A DNA stretch of 64,000 nt, taken from Cliona cf. orientalis (Eukaryota > Porifera > Demospongiae > Clionaida > Clionaidae). The first letter of the stretch is position 1; each line of letters starts with the position of its first letter. The notes beneath the pieces are model-generated. The model did no database searches and was not told the DNA's origin. It worked only from the letters and a program-made list of their open reading frames with translations. The position numbers were made by a program, and so were the translations under genes. Shown here piece by piece: positions 1 through 12,505 of this stretch. The stretch covers positions 744,001 to 808,000 of the forward strand of contig OZ005698.1 of the NCBI GenBank assembly GCA_963930775.1, read 5' to 3'.

Positions 1-204
1 TGCAGAATCTCTAGCTGATTAGAAACTCTTAGCAATTAATTTTTTATGCAGTGTCATACAATAAAAAATGAATTTCAATTATTCTCTTTACAACAAATTA
101 TTTTGATTCTTCACACATCTCCAATCCCTAAATTAGTATATACAAAAAATATCAAAATTGACGCTCAATCCCCTTGAATAAGGCACAAGTGGTGGACCTT
201 CACC

Positions 205-2274
205 TTATTTCAATTTTTCTTCAAGTTCCCTTTTTCTCTTAATTGGATTGATCCCCTCATTGGTCGGATCGTGATACATACTAGCCGGCGGTCTTCGTCC
301 CAAAGCCTCGGCCATCGCTCTTGTGTAGTTACCGCTGTTGCCGCAGCATAGCCCCATGTACTTTAAACCCAGCTCCTTACATCGCTTTGTAAAGTTCGTG
401 ACCTCTGCGACGCTCACGTAAAAGGCATCTAATCCATGCGGGTACACAGGGTTGTTGTCGGGGCAACACTTGTCCGTCAGCTCGAAGAAAGTCGGCTCCT
501 GCTTTGTCGTTCGAAACATCACCGGTAGAGCGCAGAGCTTCTCGGGAAGAACGCCGTCTTTCACGACATCTTCGACGATTTCTAGCATCTGTTCCGGCCC
601 TCGGGCACAGTTTGGACCAGTCACCGTGGCTCCTTTATCGATCAGCGTCTGGAATGCTTGGGCTAAGGGGACTCCGTCCAGCGTCCGTAGTTTGCCGTCC
701 GGGGGTTTAAGATCTGGAGTGGGTATAGACATTGTGACGACGGCTGGGAGACCGAACGACTGTATCACCTCCAGGGCGATCTCCGCCTCTCGGAGGTAGC
801 TGATCGTCTCGGCGATGATGTAATCTGCTCCTTCCTCCTTTGACCAACGAACCTGTAACAAAAAAATCATAGTGTCAATTAGCTGAGCTTAATTAGTGAA
901 TGTTTATATCTTTTAGCTATTTCTTGCAGTTGAGCCCCTCAAAAAGGTTATTCTTGAACCATGACACCATAAATCCCAGCTTCAGTGCATGATGTACCCC
1001 TGTATGAAAATTGATTAGGACATCCCCTTCAACCAAGACAGCTGTTAAAGAGACTAATTAGTTTCTCACTGACCTGTTCCTCGAACATGGCCCTTATTCT
1101 CTCCTCGACCTCTGGACTATTCTCTACGTATATGTTTGTGTTGCTGACTCCGCCCGCCATTAGTGTGTCGGTGTCGTCGGCAACTTCACGGGCTATCTTC
1201 AGGGCGATCCGGTTGATCCGTTCGAGGTCTTGTTCACGACCAATCTGTCGCATCTTCTCACGATGGGTGTAGTACTGTCAATGCATGTGTGGATATCATG
1301 ATGCATGATAATGTAATGCTATAGTTAGCCTTGAACCCAGGCTCACCCCGAAAGCGAGCCTAGGTTTGAGGGCTACATATTATGCTATACCGGTAATAGT
1401 CATAGGCCCTCCTATTTCTGCACATCTAGATGTACAGTATTATATATATCACCAACATATGCTGCTATAGCTACATGGTCACGATTGTATATCAGGTACC
1501 GGTATTTGGATAAACATAGATCATATAGACTACACAGATCTATGGGGTAAATTAGTGTGCGAGCACACACGTACGTGGCAACTGCAAAATCATGCGAGCA
1601 TACATTTGAGGTATAATTATAATTATACTCTTGTTTTGAGGTAGATAATGACAATATGCCTATGATTATGGGATACTAAATACTGGTATTAATATATATC
1701 TCACCTGGAATGCTTCAGATACATCCGTCCCAGCATGTACAAACTCATAGTGGACGTTCCTGAGGACTTCAGGCTGCTCCAGGATGAACTCTGGTACCCA
1801 GACCCCGTGCGCTATGTAGCCCTGCCTCGCGAGGGCCAGCAGGTAACCTTCGGCACAGAGAACATACTCACCAGCTGCCAACCTCTCCTCAAGACCGCGA
1901 CTAGCACCTGATGGAATTTAAAAGTCAGCTAGGGCTGTGAATTTTGTGATTCAGCAGATAATGAAATTAAGTCAACTTAATTAAGGCCCACCCACTTAGG
2001 AGATATGATTATAACAATAGCATTATGTAACATAATATGTAACTATAGATACTAGGATCATCGCACAGTTCACAGATCCAGGTAATAGATCGTGGCCAAG
2101 AGGTGACCTTACCTAAATTTCGAGATAATCTATACCTTTGTGAATTGATGAGGATGAGAGAGATCTCAGCACAGACCGCCTCGTCGTTAGGCTAGCCCTC
2201 CATGGCCGTCGGCTGCAGCTGGGAACTGCTGGCGCGTTAAAGAAACTCCTAAAACGAAGAAACCTTGCAGCCAT
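205..2274 (-). CDS. Betaine-homocysteine S-methyltransferase-like protein, probably mitochondrial
   Basis: Four exons read on the minus strand: 2136-2274, 1705-1907, 1074-1274 and 205-852, giving 396 residues with all splice phases consistent. The protein belongs to the homocysteine S-methyltransferase family, which moves a methyl group from betaine or a similar donor to homocysteine to make methionine. The three zinc-binding cysteines of the family are visible: one in GPNC (about residue 263) and the pair in GLCCG (about 350-351). Exon 1 encodes a start rich in Arg, Ser and Leu with almost no acidic residues (MAARFLRFRSFF...), which looks like a mitochondrial targeting peptide; vertebrate BHMT is mainly cytosolic. 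The methyl donor cannot be read from sequence, so it could be a BHMT or an S-methylmethionine-type enzyme. A 16-bp palindrome lies 30 bp upstream of the ATG. Confidence 0.9.
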
Positions 2275-2303
2275 TGTTCTTAGCCAGCTTGAGCTCCACC
2301 CAC

Positions 2304-2319
2304 AATGCGCATGCGCATT
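2304..2319. promoter_or_regulatory. NRF-1-type palindrome at the methyltransferase promoter
   Basis: The perfect 16-bp palindrome AATGCGCATGCGCATT contains the TGCGCATGCGCA core bound by NRF-1-family factors in animals. It lies 30 bp upstream of the methyltransferase ATG. Related cores recur near three other gene starts in this window. Binding is inference. Confidence 0.5.
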
Positions 2320-2803
2320 ACGCTCATGATCATTAGTTTGTAAAGTCTGGAAAATTAATACGATGCAAAAGAATTAATTGTTAATTCTAATAATTAATTC
2401 TCGTAATGAAAGAAAAAAATAGTCCCAATCATCCCTCCCCTCGGGCCGAGTCGCCGCAGCTTCGGTGATCCGTTTTGGAGTGACACTGCGGACATTACCG
2501 CAGGCACCCTGGGTCACGAGACTAGGATGGGGGGTATTCAAGGGAGGAACCTGGGCGACCCCTAAGCCATATATGCCCAGGACCATGTGCAGTTTTCAGC
2601 TGCAGGTGCCAGAGGGGGTACCCCTGACACCGTCTAGCCCCGTCATCGATAGTCCCTCCCAGAAAATACTATTTATTGAGCTGGGACAGGGGGGTAGCAA
2701 AACGCGTATGGGTTTCACGTTGGAATGTGTGACGTAATTAAGAGCTATGAATATCATTAATTCTATACCGCGGCGCGCGCCGAAGTATCTCGGCAACGGA
2801 AAG

Positions 2804-3032
2804 AGTTATGGAGCTGAAACAAAAACCAAAATGTAGCTCTTGAGCAGATGAAAGCAGCTACCATGGTCCTGAACATGTTAGACTATGCCATAGTATACAT
2901 ACCAAACTAGTTTCTTCAAAGACAAGCTTATATGTATGATTGTCACAATGTCATTTATACTCAGACCAAAAAAGCGTATTTCAGTAATAATATTATAGTT
3001 ATGGAGCTGGAACAAAGACAAAAATGTAGCTC
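2804..3032 (+). repeat. Pair of 36-bp direct repeats
   Basis: Copies at 2804-2839 and 2997-3032 match at about 33 of 36 positions. Both begin AGTTATGGAGCTG and end AATGTAGCTC. No coding potential is seen; they may be the edges or fragments of a dispersed repeat. Confidence 0.6.
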
Positions 3033-3316
3033 ATAATAATTAATCTGGCCGATAAAAAATATTTTTTAGACAATCAGTATCCTTACCTGGATCAAGGGCA
3101 TTACTGTGAATAACTCATGCACATTATCCCATGATTGTTACATCAAAATTAATAATACAGTACAAAAGAATGATAATATTATGTGAGAAGATTGATTCAG
3201 CAATGGCGAATGAGAGTACATGATTTGTATGCATGCAAAAACTTAGTTTATTAATCAGGAGTGAGTGCACAAGCCACTAGTAGGGTGGCAAATGCTCCTG
3301 CTTTTATGGAATTGTT

Positions 3317-5580
3317 CTATAGTTCTTCGTAAAACGCTATCCTAGTTTTAGGTGTCCCCGCTTTGCTCTGGATAATATGGTGTATGAGAGAGAAAGAGAG
3401 AGAGAGAGAGAGAAGAGAGAGGGAGAGAGATGAAATTCATGAATGCAGACTACAGATCACAAAGTCATGTGATAGTCACCTGATCCACCATTCTTTTCTT
3501 GCTCTCCCTTCCTCGTTTGAGATTGTTTTCGTGGATTTTATCATTTCTGGTAAGCCTTTCCTCCTTCTTCAGATCATCCATTTCAGTCTTGAGCACGCTC
3601 AGTTGGTCTGTGATGTACTTGGACTTCTGATTATAGTCCATGCTAAAAGAAGAAAGCAATTCAGTGAAATTTTCTTACAAAAATATAATAATTATTATTG
3701 TGTATCAGATTCTCATCCCAGTCCCATTCCCCATTCCCCAGCTTTAGAATGGGAATGGGTCTGGGACACCCCAGATCCACATTAGAGTGTTGCATAATAG
3801 TGAAGAGGTGAACTTGGTCATCTAGGTTTGTCTTTGGCCTCACCTCTCCATCTCCAGCTGCTTTGAGAGCTCCTCGATGTCTCCGTCTTGGAGCAGCTCA
3901 GCCTGCCTGTAGGGAGTGTTCTCCCAGGACTCAGCAGGAGACGTAGATCGAGCCGTCAGTGCATCCACCCCTGCACCGGATGGCGTCTGTGATGTAGGTG
4001 GATAAAAAATTATATCATAAATTCGGAAATTTTGACTGTAAAAAATTAATTATTATGGCAACTACGAATTAATGTAAACGTGGCATATAGGGGTCATTCC
4101 TAAAAAAACTTTTTTCAACACGAGAATATGTCATACGACAGTTTCATGACTATGCATGAGATTGCTGCATGGTCAAATTTTTTATCCAATGCATGCACGC
4201 ACCAAGTGCTATGATACTTCATAAGAGGTCAACAATAATAGCTGATCGCTCAACTACTCTTCATGCACAAACAGCAATCACATGCATAGCATTGATCATG
4301 AGGGAGAACAATACATCTTGCGAAGCATTGCATCACTTTGATGAGCACGGATTGAATAAGCAAGCACTTCCGTACTCATGCACACATGTACCTACTCATA
4401 GTGTACACGGGCAGTACATGTACACACACACACACACACACACACATACTTGTACGCTGATGACATGCCCCAATCATGCTCATAGCTAAATAGTATAGTC
4501 CATAGTTCAGTGTTCTTCCCAGACCCTTCAGCGTAGCACCCCCCTCCTCATGATTTCAATAGCCATCTGGTTCTTTGATGTGGTGATCAAAATGATTGAT
4601 GTGGGAACAAACTCTGCCCATACCACACCCACCCACTATACCTTAATTACAAAATTTACTGGGGAGAACCCTGGATTTCTAGCTACCTAATTAACTAACA
4701 CTGTTGCTGGCGGCTGCAACGGAATTATTGGGCGGAGACTGAGGTACAGTAGAAGTCACCTCCCTCAGCTGTATCTTAGCAACCCTCTCGGCAAGCCGCG
4801 CCTCCTCCAGCTCCCTCCGCAGTTCGTCTGCCTCCAGCTGCTGTTTCTGTGACGAGTGGATGACCGTCTCTGCCATCTGAACTTTCCTCTCCATTGCCAT
4901 CTTCTCTTCCTCACTCTGAGAGAAGGGAGAAAGAAATCGATGATAAAACGACAAAATGGAAAGCCCTAATACTTCACTTAACTTGATCCCACTCTGTCTC
5001 CTTTCTCCCTCTCACTCCCTCCCTCCCTCCCTTCCTCCCTCTCTCTCCACCTCCCTCCCTGCTAACCTTCACAGCGCTGGCTCTGACTCTCCTTATCTCT
5101 TCCTCCGCCTGGAGGCTCCTCTTTGCGTGGGTCTGAGCTTCTTCCTCAGCAATCTTCACCTTCTCGTTCAACAACTCCAATACCTTTTGTGTCTCGCTTT
5201 GTGTCTCTGTTGCCCTCCTTCTCTCCTCCTCCAGCATTCTTACTTGTTCCTCAAGCTCAATCTGCTTCCTCTCTGCGTCAAGGCGAGCCTGCTTCTCTCT
5301 TTCTAAACGGTCTCTTTCAGCCTGAAGAAGTAAGAACACTTTTACTATAATTGACTGGGATACAGAGACTAAGTTAAGCCCATGGCAGGTTTGGTGGATT
5401 TCTCCTTTGCTAGTGTAGCTAGTAGTATTGATTGGTTGCAGCTGAGAGTGGCTCACCATTTTTCTTGCCTTCTCTTCTTTGGCTTGTGCTTTCATCTGCT
5501 GTACCTCCATTGGATCAAGTCTTCTTCTTCTCATATAGAGATCATGGTTGCCCATACACAGCTGCATTATCTGAAGGAGG

Positions 5581-5674
<94 letters not shown>

Positions 5675-8600
5675 AAATGGTCTAACCAAGCTCACAGCTA
5701 CATCAACGGCACTAACTTCACACTCTTCATCTTGGCTCTACAACTGAATACTGAAGCTATTCCTCAAGGTTTATATAACAAGCCAGATGGCCAAAGACCG
5801 AGACAGACTACAATGGCAGGCCAGCTAGACCAGAGAGTAGGAGGAGTGCCATAACAACCATCAGAATGCAAGCATAACAGAATGATGCCAATGTCGGGCC
5901 ACAAACATGGAAATGGTGATTATATTGACACAGAGGTGGATCAAGTTACAGCTATAATATGTATACTGGTGTGACCATGGCCCCACATAAAGTGTTAGCT
6001 GACAGCTGCTCCTCGGCCCAAGAACAAAGAGTGGTTATCATTCCTCAAAGTTACAGCTGCAGAGAGAACTCTGCCCCCCTATATAAATTTGATTATAATT
6101 ACGGGGGAAGGTGGGAGGTGGGAGAGATTTTTTTTGGGGAAAAACATTATTCCTACGATCCGACCTCAACAAAGAGTGAGGAATGCGCTGTAGGTAGTTT
6201 ACAAGTTCACGGATCAAAGTTTATTACACTCAGTTGATTATAATATACTGCAGCTGCTCATTCGCTCACCAGGTCGGATATTCTTGTCTTTGAGACATAG
6301 AAGATGAAGTTAGGCGATTTCTTGTCACTTGGCATGATGCAAAACTACAGAAAATAAACCAAACAAACATCATACGTAATAGTATTGGTAAAGTCTGGTA
6401 AAGGATCGTCAGTTATGGAGGATCGTACCTTTTTGCCATGGTACTCTACGTTTCTGATCTCGCCCCAGGGGAAGGTGATCTTGGGGGACAGTCGATCGTC
6501 CTGCTCGTAAATGTTCAGCCCAAAGGCATCCACTCCCATCCACAACTGAGAACCCTTCTTATTCTGGGAAGAGAAAAAATATGTATATTGTGTCAAGGAG
6601 ACATCCATATAATTAATTATAAGTAGCTTGGTTGTTTGCATAGTCCATGTTTATCGCTTAGGGGGTGGGGCAAGGGGAGGAGCTAATTATTCTAGTCAAA
6701 ATCCAGGCAGATATGTGACTTGGCCTCTGAGAGTTGATTCATTGACGTGCCTTTATCTCAAAGTAATTGATTCCAAACATCTCCAGATCCTGGGCCACTC
6801 TCAGATACTCAAGCTCCGCCTCTTCCCTGTAGGGGGCGGGGCAAAACAATGTAAAGTCAGGTAGTGAAAATTTTTGACCGTGAGTGAGTAGTAAATAAGG
6901 TGTGTGTTGGGACATAAGAATCTCACTATTTCAGTTTTAGTCGTACTTGGTCTATTGTATATTATATCCATGAAGCCAGAGTTTGGAATTCAACCTTACA
7001 ATACCATACACAATACAAACTGAACTAAACCTGTGTACCACTACAGGAAAGTACCTACGTAGGGCCAAAATGCGACTGCAAGTCACAATCTATGGCCGAT
7101 GGGATGGATGACCATTATAGACAGCTGGGTTCCACTAGTACGACATCTATAACGTTTCTATTAATTAGTGCACACGTTGGTCACAGCTACATGTAGCTAG
7201 TCACTGAGGTGCATTAGCCCTGAGAACCGGCAGGAGGCGGGCATGCGTTTGACAATCACATTACTGGATGTTTTCCCATAAGATCAATCCGAGAATTGGT
7301 CGTTGGAGATTGACTCAAACATTTCTGTATAATGATCTATAAGGACATCTCTGAAATGAGGACACCTCCTTTAATCAGGACACCATGCATGGTCCCAGCT
7401 ACATGCACACAGAAGTGTACAAAACTATCCTTGAAATGAGGCTACCTCCTTCAATCAGGACACTTAAGCTGTCCCAAGGGTATCTGGAATAGAGAAGTTT
7501 CACTACACAATGCATGTACCTGGGTAGTCCCTTGTGCTGCGCATAGTAAGATGTGATTCTTTCTTCCCACATCTCCTGCGTCATGCTGTACTGGTCCATC
7601 ACCTGCAAGGTCATGTGACTGGTTAATTTATTAATAGCTGGTAATTATTCAAGGGGCTTACTCTTTGAGGAAGCAGTTTCTCATTCGATAAGAAGCCAGG
7701 TTGGTATATATTTGGATCAAAATCTCCATACTGTTGGGAGGGGGGGGAATATAATTAAGTCAAAATTTTGTGAGATACGTAGTACCTAATGTGTCTATGA
7801 CAATAAAGTATCATAAGGTTATGTCAACAATAGTATCGCCCCACACACGCACACACACACATGTATACACACATATAATATTATGTCCATGCATGCAGCT
7901 CTCTAGAAAACAGCACATGGTGGGAAAATAGTCCAGGGCCGAGGTCAGCAGGATAATGATGGTTTAGCCTTCGAAAGAAAGACACAACTCTGTCGCCGCT
8001 CACTCGTGCTACTCCTAGCAACGGATTGTTTACGAAAAATTGGACAGCCAAAATAGCTACAGCTGCCGTAATAACAATAAATATTGGAAGTACTTTGAGG
8101 ACTAGAATAATAATATTATACATGTAATATGGCAGTACCAAGCAGCACGCACACACCATGACAAATTTCTGTACTACTAATGGACTGTCTGTATGTCATT
8201 CTAGACAAATAAACCACTGGGCGTACTAATTTACAACTAAAATTAATGTAAAATTATGCAAACAGCTCCCTTACACTCAAGTAGCAATCACTAGCTGACC
8301 CTTATAATTATTGTAACACTGTCTTAAGGAGTAATAATAATATTATTATATCCATCCACATGCACCGATCCACCCACGGCCACCTGTCTCCACCCACACT
8401 CATCCATGCACCCACTCGCAGCCACCACTCTCACCTCAGCCTGAATGGCATAGGAAGCTAGGAGCACAGAGGCCTCCGGGGAACAGTACACTTCCTCAGT
8501 GAGGACTGCCTCCTTGACCTGGAGGTAGAAGAGGTGTTGGGTGATCTCCTGGACTAGCTCCTCTGCCGCGTCCTCCGGGAAGAACTTGGCACGGAACTGG

Positions 8601-10393
8601 AACTCGAGTGTCTTCTCTTTAGGGATGTTTTGATCGACGACCTGTGCATGTGTGTATGTGTGAGGAGGGGAGGGGGGGTGGGGGTGGAGGTGGAAGGTAT
8701 GTACAGTATAGTACTACTCATTAGTTTATCACAGGGCCAACTCGGGTTTGAAACAGAAATCTTCACTCCAATAACACGATAATTGCATACCAATGACCCT
8801 CTATATCGTTGCCATGGACACAAAGTATGTCTCTATCATGCCGTATACATAAGGTTCAGACTTGGCCTCCGTCCATCCATGCCAACCACCAAATATGGAC
8901 ACACCCTACTAATACCCCGGTGCTAATATTAACAGGCTCTAAGCGTCGGCTTAGCCCATTGCCAAAGCCTCAAAGCATACTCCTATCACGGTCTCGTTTC
9001 AACACCCTGCTTCATTGAATGCTCCCTCTCACCCCAGCCTTGTTCACTACTGCCATATTTGTCAGACCGTGGCCTATTGAAGCTCTTACTGAACAGCTGT
9101 ACATATATATAGCTGCATATTATATGTAACATACATAGTAATATTATTACCATAATGTCCCGGGCAAGCGCCTACTCCCGGATAAGCGCCCATGTACCTC
9201 ATTTCAAGGGGTCCCGGGATATAATCTCTCCATACGTTTGTATAGAAGCTGCTGCATTGTAAGCGCCCATGCGGGCCGAAATCGCGATCTATGTTTAAGC
9301 GCCCATGGGCACTTACCCGGGATACTACGGTATTATCAAAACTAAAATTTTTTAGCCTCGTCCCCAGGCCCTAATAAGATTGTCCATTATTAAATCTTTG
9401 TCATTATGCAACTCCTTCCTGCAGAGGCTGCAATGTTTTGGGTGGTAATTGACAGTATGCGGGACACCAATTTTCACTGCATACTTTCATACTTGATTAG
9501 GTAATAGGTATTATGTCACATGATGGTCGATATATTATTATTGGGTTGCCATAGTAAAATGCACTACTGAGTAAGTGAGCTCTCTCCTCCACCTAGAAAT
9601 CTTAAAGCTGGACTATGAATGACTCTTGATCAAGAAGTTTACCGACGATAATCACTAGTTTTACTATGTGGGTACTCTATAGTTGAAAATTTTGGTGGTT
9701 TGGTGATCTGAGTTTGCCAATATTTCATACACTCACAATACGTACGCAATGTCACCAAATTTAAATCCACCAATATTAAATTTTTTGCAAGAGTGATTTT
9801 GGGCCCAACCACCAAAATTAAATATTTCAATACTTTCAGCGATAATAATATTATATAATAATTATTTACGGTATGTTCAATTTCCAACCTTTTTGTCATA
9901 TCTGAGCCATGTCATGAACCCCTTGGTGTCCGTGTATTTCAGACCAAAGTACCACACCTCCCTCACTCCCAGCGTCCGAGTCACTAGCTCAAACAAGTTC
10001 TTCCCAGTTGATTTGGCCTAGAGTGAGTACATGTATACATTATTAAAAAGAGAGATGGATAGTTTTGACATTGCGGCAGACTGTTACAAACTTTAAGTAT
10101 TATACAGTGATGCTGCATAGTAATATTGACACGATCTGATGCATTTTTTGGTGCACAATTAAGATTCTCTCTCGCCCCCACCCCACCCTTCCCCCTCCAA
10201 TCATAATAGCTAGATTGCACTCTGAGGGTATACGATGTCATGTAGTGCATTTTCAGGCATACATCACGCATGCTCAGTACGCTAATGAACTCTGGATACC
10301 ACTCACATCGATCTGGAACTCCAGTACGGCGTCTACCGTCGTCACTTGCACGTCAAGTGTCTTCTTGGGGATCTTCAGTTTCAAACTGTTCAT
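3317..10393 (-). CDS. NF2: Merlin (NF2), FERM-domain membrane-cytoskeleton tumour suppressor
   Basis: Fourteen minus-strand exons: 10307-10393, 9889-10017, 8435-8641, 7662-7730, 7520-7602, 6751-6826, 6429-6563, 6270-6344, 5457-5570, 5067-5321, 4700-4915, 3844-3986, 3480-3642 and 3317-3367. They give 600 residues; human merlin has 595. An N-terminal FERM domain (about 7-300, with [17 protein letters not shown] and [17 protein letters not shown]) is followed by a long coiled coil. The C-terminus is [16 protein letters not shown], which matches the merlin tail (KSRVAFFEEL) and lacks the actin-binding end of ezrin, radixin and moesin. This separates it from ERM proteins, although parts of the FERM domain read ERM-like. 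Merlin links membrane proteins to Hippo signalling and contact inhibition. Exon 6 ends in a GC donor. The start ATG is the first that fits merlin, but an in-frame upstream start cannot be excluded. Confidence 0.95.
5582..5674 (-). repeat. (GA)n microsatellite, about 90 bp
   Basis: An almost pure GA run on the plus strand. On the merlin sense strand it is (TC)n and ends about ten bases before the exon 9 acceptor at 5570, so it probably serves as that intron's polypyrimidine tract. Confidence 0.9.
7351..7460 (-). repeat. Two copies of a dispersed repeat motif inside a merlin intron
   Basis: Copies at 7351-7380 and 7431-7460 carry the complement of ATTAAAGGAGGTGTCCTCAT. The same motif occurs in the plus orientation near 51.28, 51.37 and 59.47 kb. 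Sequence between the two copies here is also similar to sequence between the two copies at 51.3 kb, so the family unit is longer than the core motif. Confidence 0.6.
9148..9332. mobile_element. MITE-like element with terminal inverted repeats
   Basis: A 185-bp element in merlin intron 2. The left end TACCATAATGTCCCGGGCAA and the reverse complement of the right end, TACCGTAGTATCCCGGGTAA, match at most positions. Internal AAGCGCCCAT-like units repeat several times. It has no coding capacity and sits in AT-rich DNA; a 2-3-bp target duplication (TA or TTA type) is possible but unclear. It looks like a non-autonomous DNA transposon. Confidence 0.6.
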
Positions 10394-10812
10394 GGCGATC
10401 AGAGTGCTCACTGCAATCCCGGAGACGTCAACGCTAGACTCTAGCACAGCACACGGAGAGATCCCACCGAATACGGACCGATTTTGGCCGTAAGCTTGTT
10501 GGCTATTTCTGACAAAGGTGAGAACCAAACAAGAATACCGCGGCTAGTTTGTACGTTGGACAATTTCTGCTGACTAAGCACACGTTGACCACACCCAAAA
10601 TTAAAACACCTCCGCCCAAGTCCGTGGGCGTGGCAGTCCGCTTGCGCAATCCATGCGTGCACAATCATTGCGAATTGCGCGGTCGTGGCGCAATGCATAC
10701 CAGCTAGCCCCACCCACCAGCCTTTGCAGCTCACAAATAATAAACTTTGTACATGCCTTGGACCATTCATTTTCTGTCAAATTCTATAGAAAGCTGTTTA
10801 CAAGCCTACGCC
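10394..10812. promoter_or_regulatory. Bidirectional intergenic promoter between merlin and RNA ligase
   Basis: The 419 bp between two divergent start codons must hold both promoters unless 5' exons lie farther out. It is locally GC-rich and contains several TTGCGCAA- and GCGCAAT-like words at 10625-10690. No TATA box was seen. Confidence 0.5.
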
Positions 10813-12467
10813 ATGGCGGTGTCTCGTTCAGTGGAACAAAGCTTCGAATTCGTCGCATACGAGAAGATGGGTCTGTGCACCAACAAATGGGACTCTAGGA
10901 AGGTGGACAGCATCAAGAAATGGGTAGCAATGGAGAAGATACATGGAGCTAACTTCTCTTTCACAGTACCCTGTCGAGGACTAGAACCGACAGAAGCTAC
11001 TAAATCCGGACGTGGAGGTAGAAAGACCAAGGCGGCATCAATGACTGTGATGGTGGCCAGGAGAGGGGGGTACTTGAGAGAGGGAGAGGTGTTCTTCGGA
11101 GTGGAGAAACAGAGAGACTTTCTTGAAGGAGAGAAAGAGAAGGCCAGATGTGTCTGTGAAGCGGTCAGAGAGAGAATGGACACTGACTCTGACAAGATAG
11201 AGGGTGTTACAATCTTTGGAGAACTCTTTGGAGGTTGGTGCTTTGTCATGATTTTAGCTACTAGAGAAAGTAATTACTATATCAGAGGTAGCTATAGCCT
11301 GTATAGACTCCTTCATAAGGAATCCCCTTAACAATGTTAATTGTTGCTCTATTTACATTCTTGTATCTGTGGTATTTAAATCATATCCAGTTGCATCCCT
11401 TATTAGTATCACTACTAAACACTTCTTATTCCACAGGATATTACCCCCACCCGTCAGTTCCACCACATCCTGGAGTGGCAAACGTTCAGAAGGAGGTCGT
11501 CTACTGTCCTGATCTAAAATTCTGTGCCTTTGATGTTGCCATTACTTCATCTCAACAACAAAATAGAAGTATGTTAATTAAGAATCACTTAAATTGACTT
11601 TGTATGGGGCCCTTTTTATTATAATATTAAGAGCCAGGATATGAGGCTAAGTATTTAAAAACAGGCACAAGCTTAATTAATTTTATCATATAACCAAGTC
11701 TGTCATTTACTGCTGTGAAATCTCTTGTTGCAGGATACTTGGACTACGATGTCTGCATGGAACTCTTCAAGCAAAGTGGATTTCTGTACGCAGAACCATT
11801 AGCCACGGGGACGCTACAAGACATGATCAGCTACCCCCTAGGCTTCGAGAGCAAGCTGCCAGCGAAATTCGGTCTTCCTCCTCTCGACAAGCCTAATATA
11901 GCCGAAGGAATTGTCATCAAACCCATTAAGGATGTCTTCGTTGAGAGCAAGAAAGGTCCAAAGAGAGTAATCTTCAAGCGAAAAGTTGAAGGATTTGCGG
12001 AAGTTAAACCAAGAGGTCGCGAGCGTGTTACCAATGGTTATAGGAAGCAAGCAGAACCTACATGGATGCCTAATAATGATGGTCAGGATTTTGAGCTGTT
12101 GCGGTACGAGATGCTCGCACTCATCATGACACAGAGAGTTGTCAATGTGGTTTCAAAACTTGGACGACCCTCCATCAGCGACCCCTCTTCGGGACAAGAG
12201 TCATCCAATACACCTCAGACCCTGACAGAATCACTAGCAGCAATTACAGTCAGTGAAGAGAAGAAGAGTGTAGTCGAAAATGGAGTGGAATGGAAAGATA
12301 TTGTTAAGGGTTTGGTGAAGGACGTGATTGAAGAGCTGGAATCGGAGCATTCTGAGCTGTGGAGCTCGTGTCAGAGAGACGGAGAAAAGACAGGGAAACT
12401 GATGCAAGAAATGAAGAAAGAGTGTATTCAATGTGTAGAAGATTATAAGATATCTCTCACAGAATAA
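10813..12467 (+). CDS. T4 Rnl2-type RNA ligase
   Basis: Three exons, 10813-11233, 11437-11568 and 11734-12467, encode 428 residues. The nucleotidyltransferase motifs appear in order: motif I EKIHGANFSF with the predicted AMP-accepting lysine K42, motif III IFGELFGG (134-141), motif IIIa FCAFDVAI (169-176), motif IV AEGIVIKP (241-248) and motif V RVIFKRK (262-268). Spacing and wording match the T4 Rnl2 family, whose members seal 3'-OH/5'-PO4 breaks in RNA, usually nicks in duplexes. The last 150 residues are acidic and helical and are not recognised. The conserved catalytic residues suggest an active ligase. The RNA substrate is unknown; RNA repair, editing or antiviral roles are all possible. 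Confidence 0.9.
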
Positions 12468-12505
12468 TTCCTTATGAAATACCTTCCCATAATACGTTGA
12501 TCAAA

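Larger units (their letters stand above)
2275..3316. other. Intergenic region between the methyltransferase start and the merlin 3' end
   Basis: No gene was found. It holds the putative promoter of the minus-strand methyltransferase (palindrome at 2304-2319), a GC-richer block at about 2420-2790 with overlapping open frames but no recognisable protein, and a 36-bp direct repeat described separately. Confidence 0.6.

Noticed and set aside
2374-2796. Overlapping open frames in a GC-richer block
   Set aside because: No domain, no splice partners and no similarity to a family I know; it may be repeat or promoter DNA.
3317-10393. Ezrin/radixin/moesin rather than merlin
   Set aside because: Parts of the FERM domain are ERM-like, but the last exon encodes the merlin tail (RIAFYEEL) and lacks the ERM actin-binding end.
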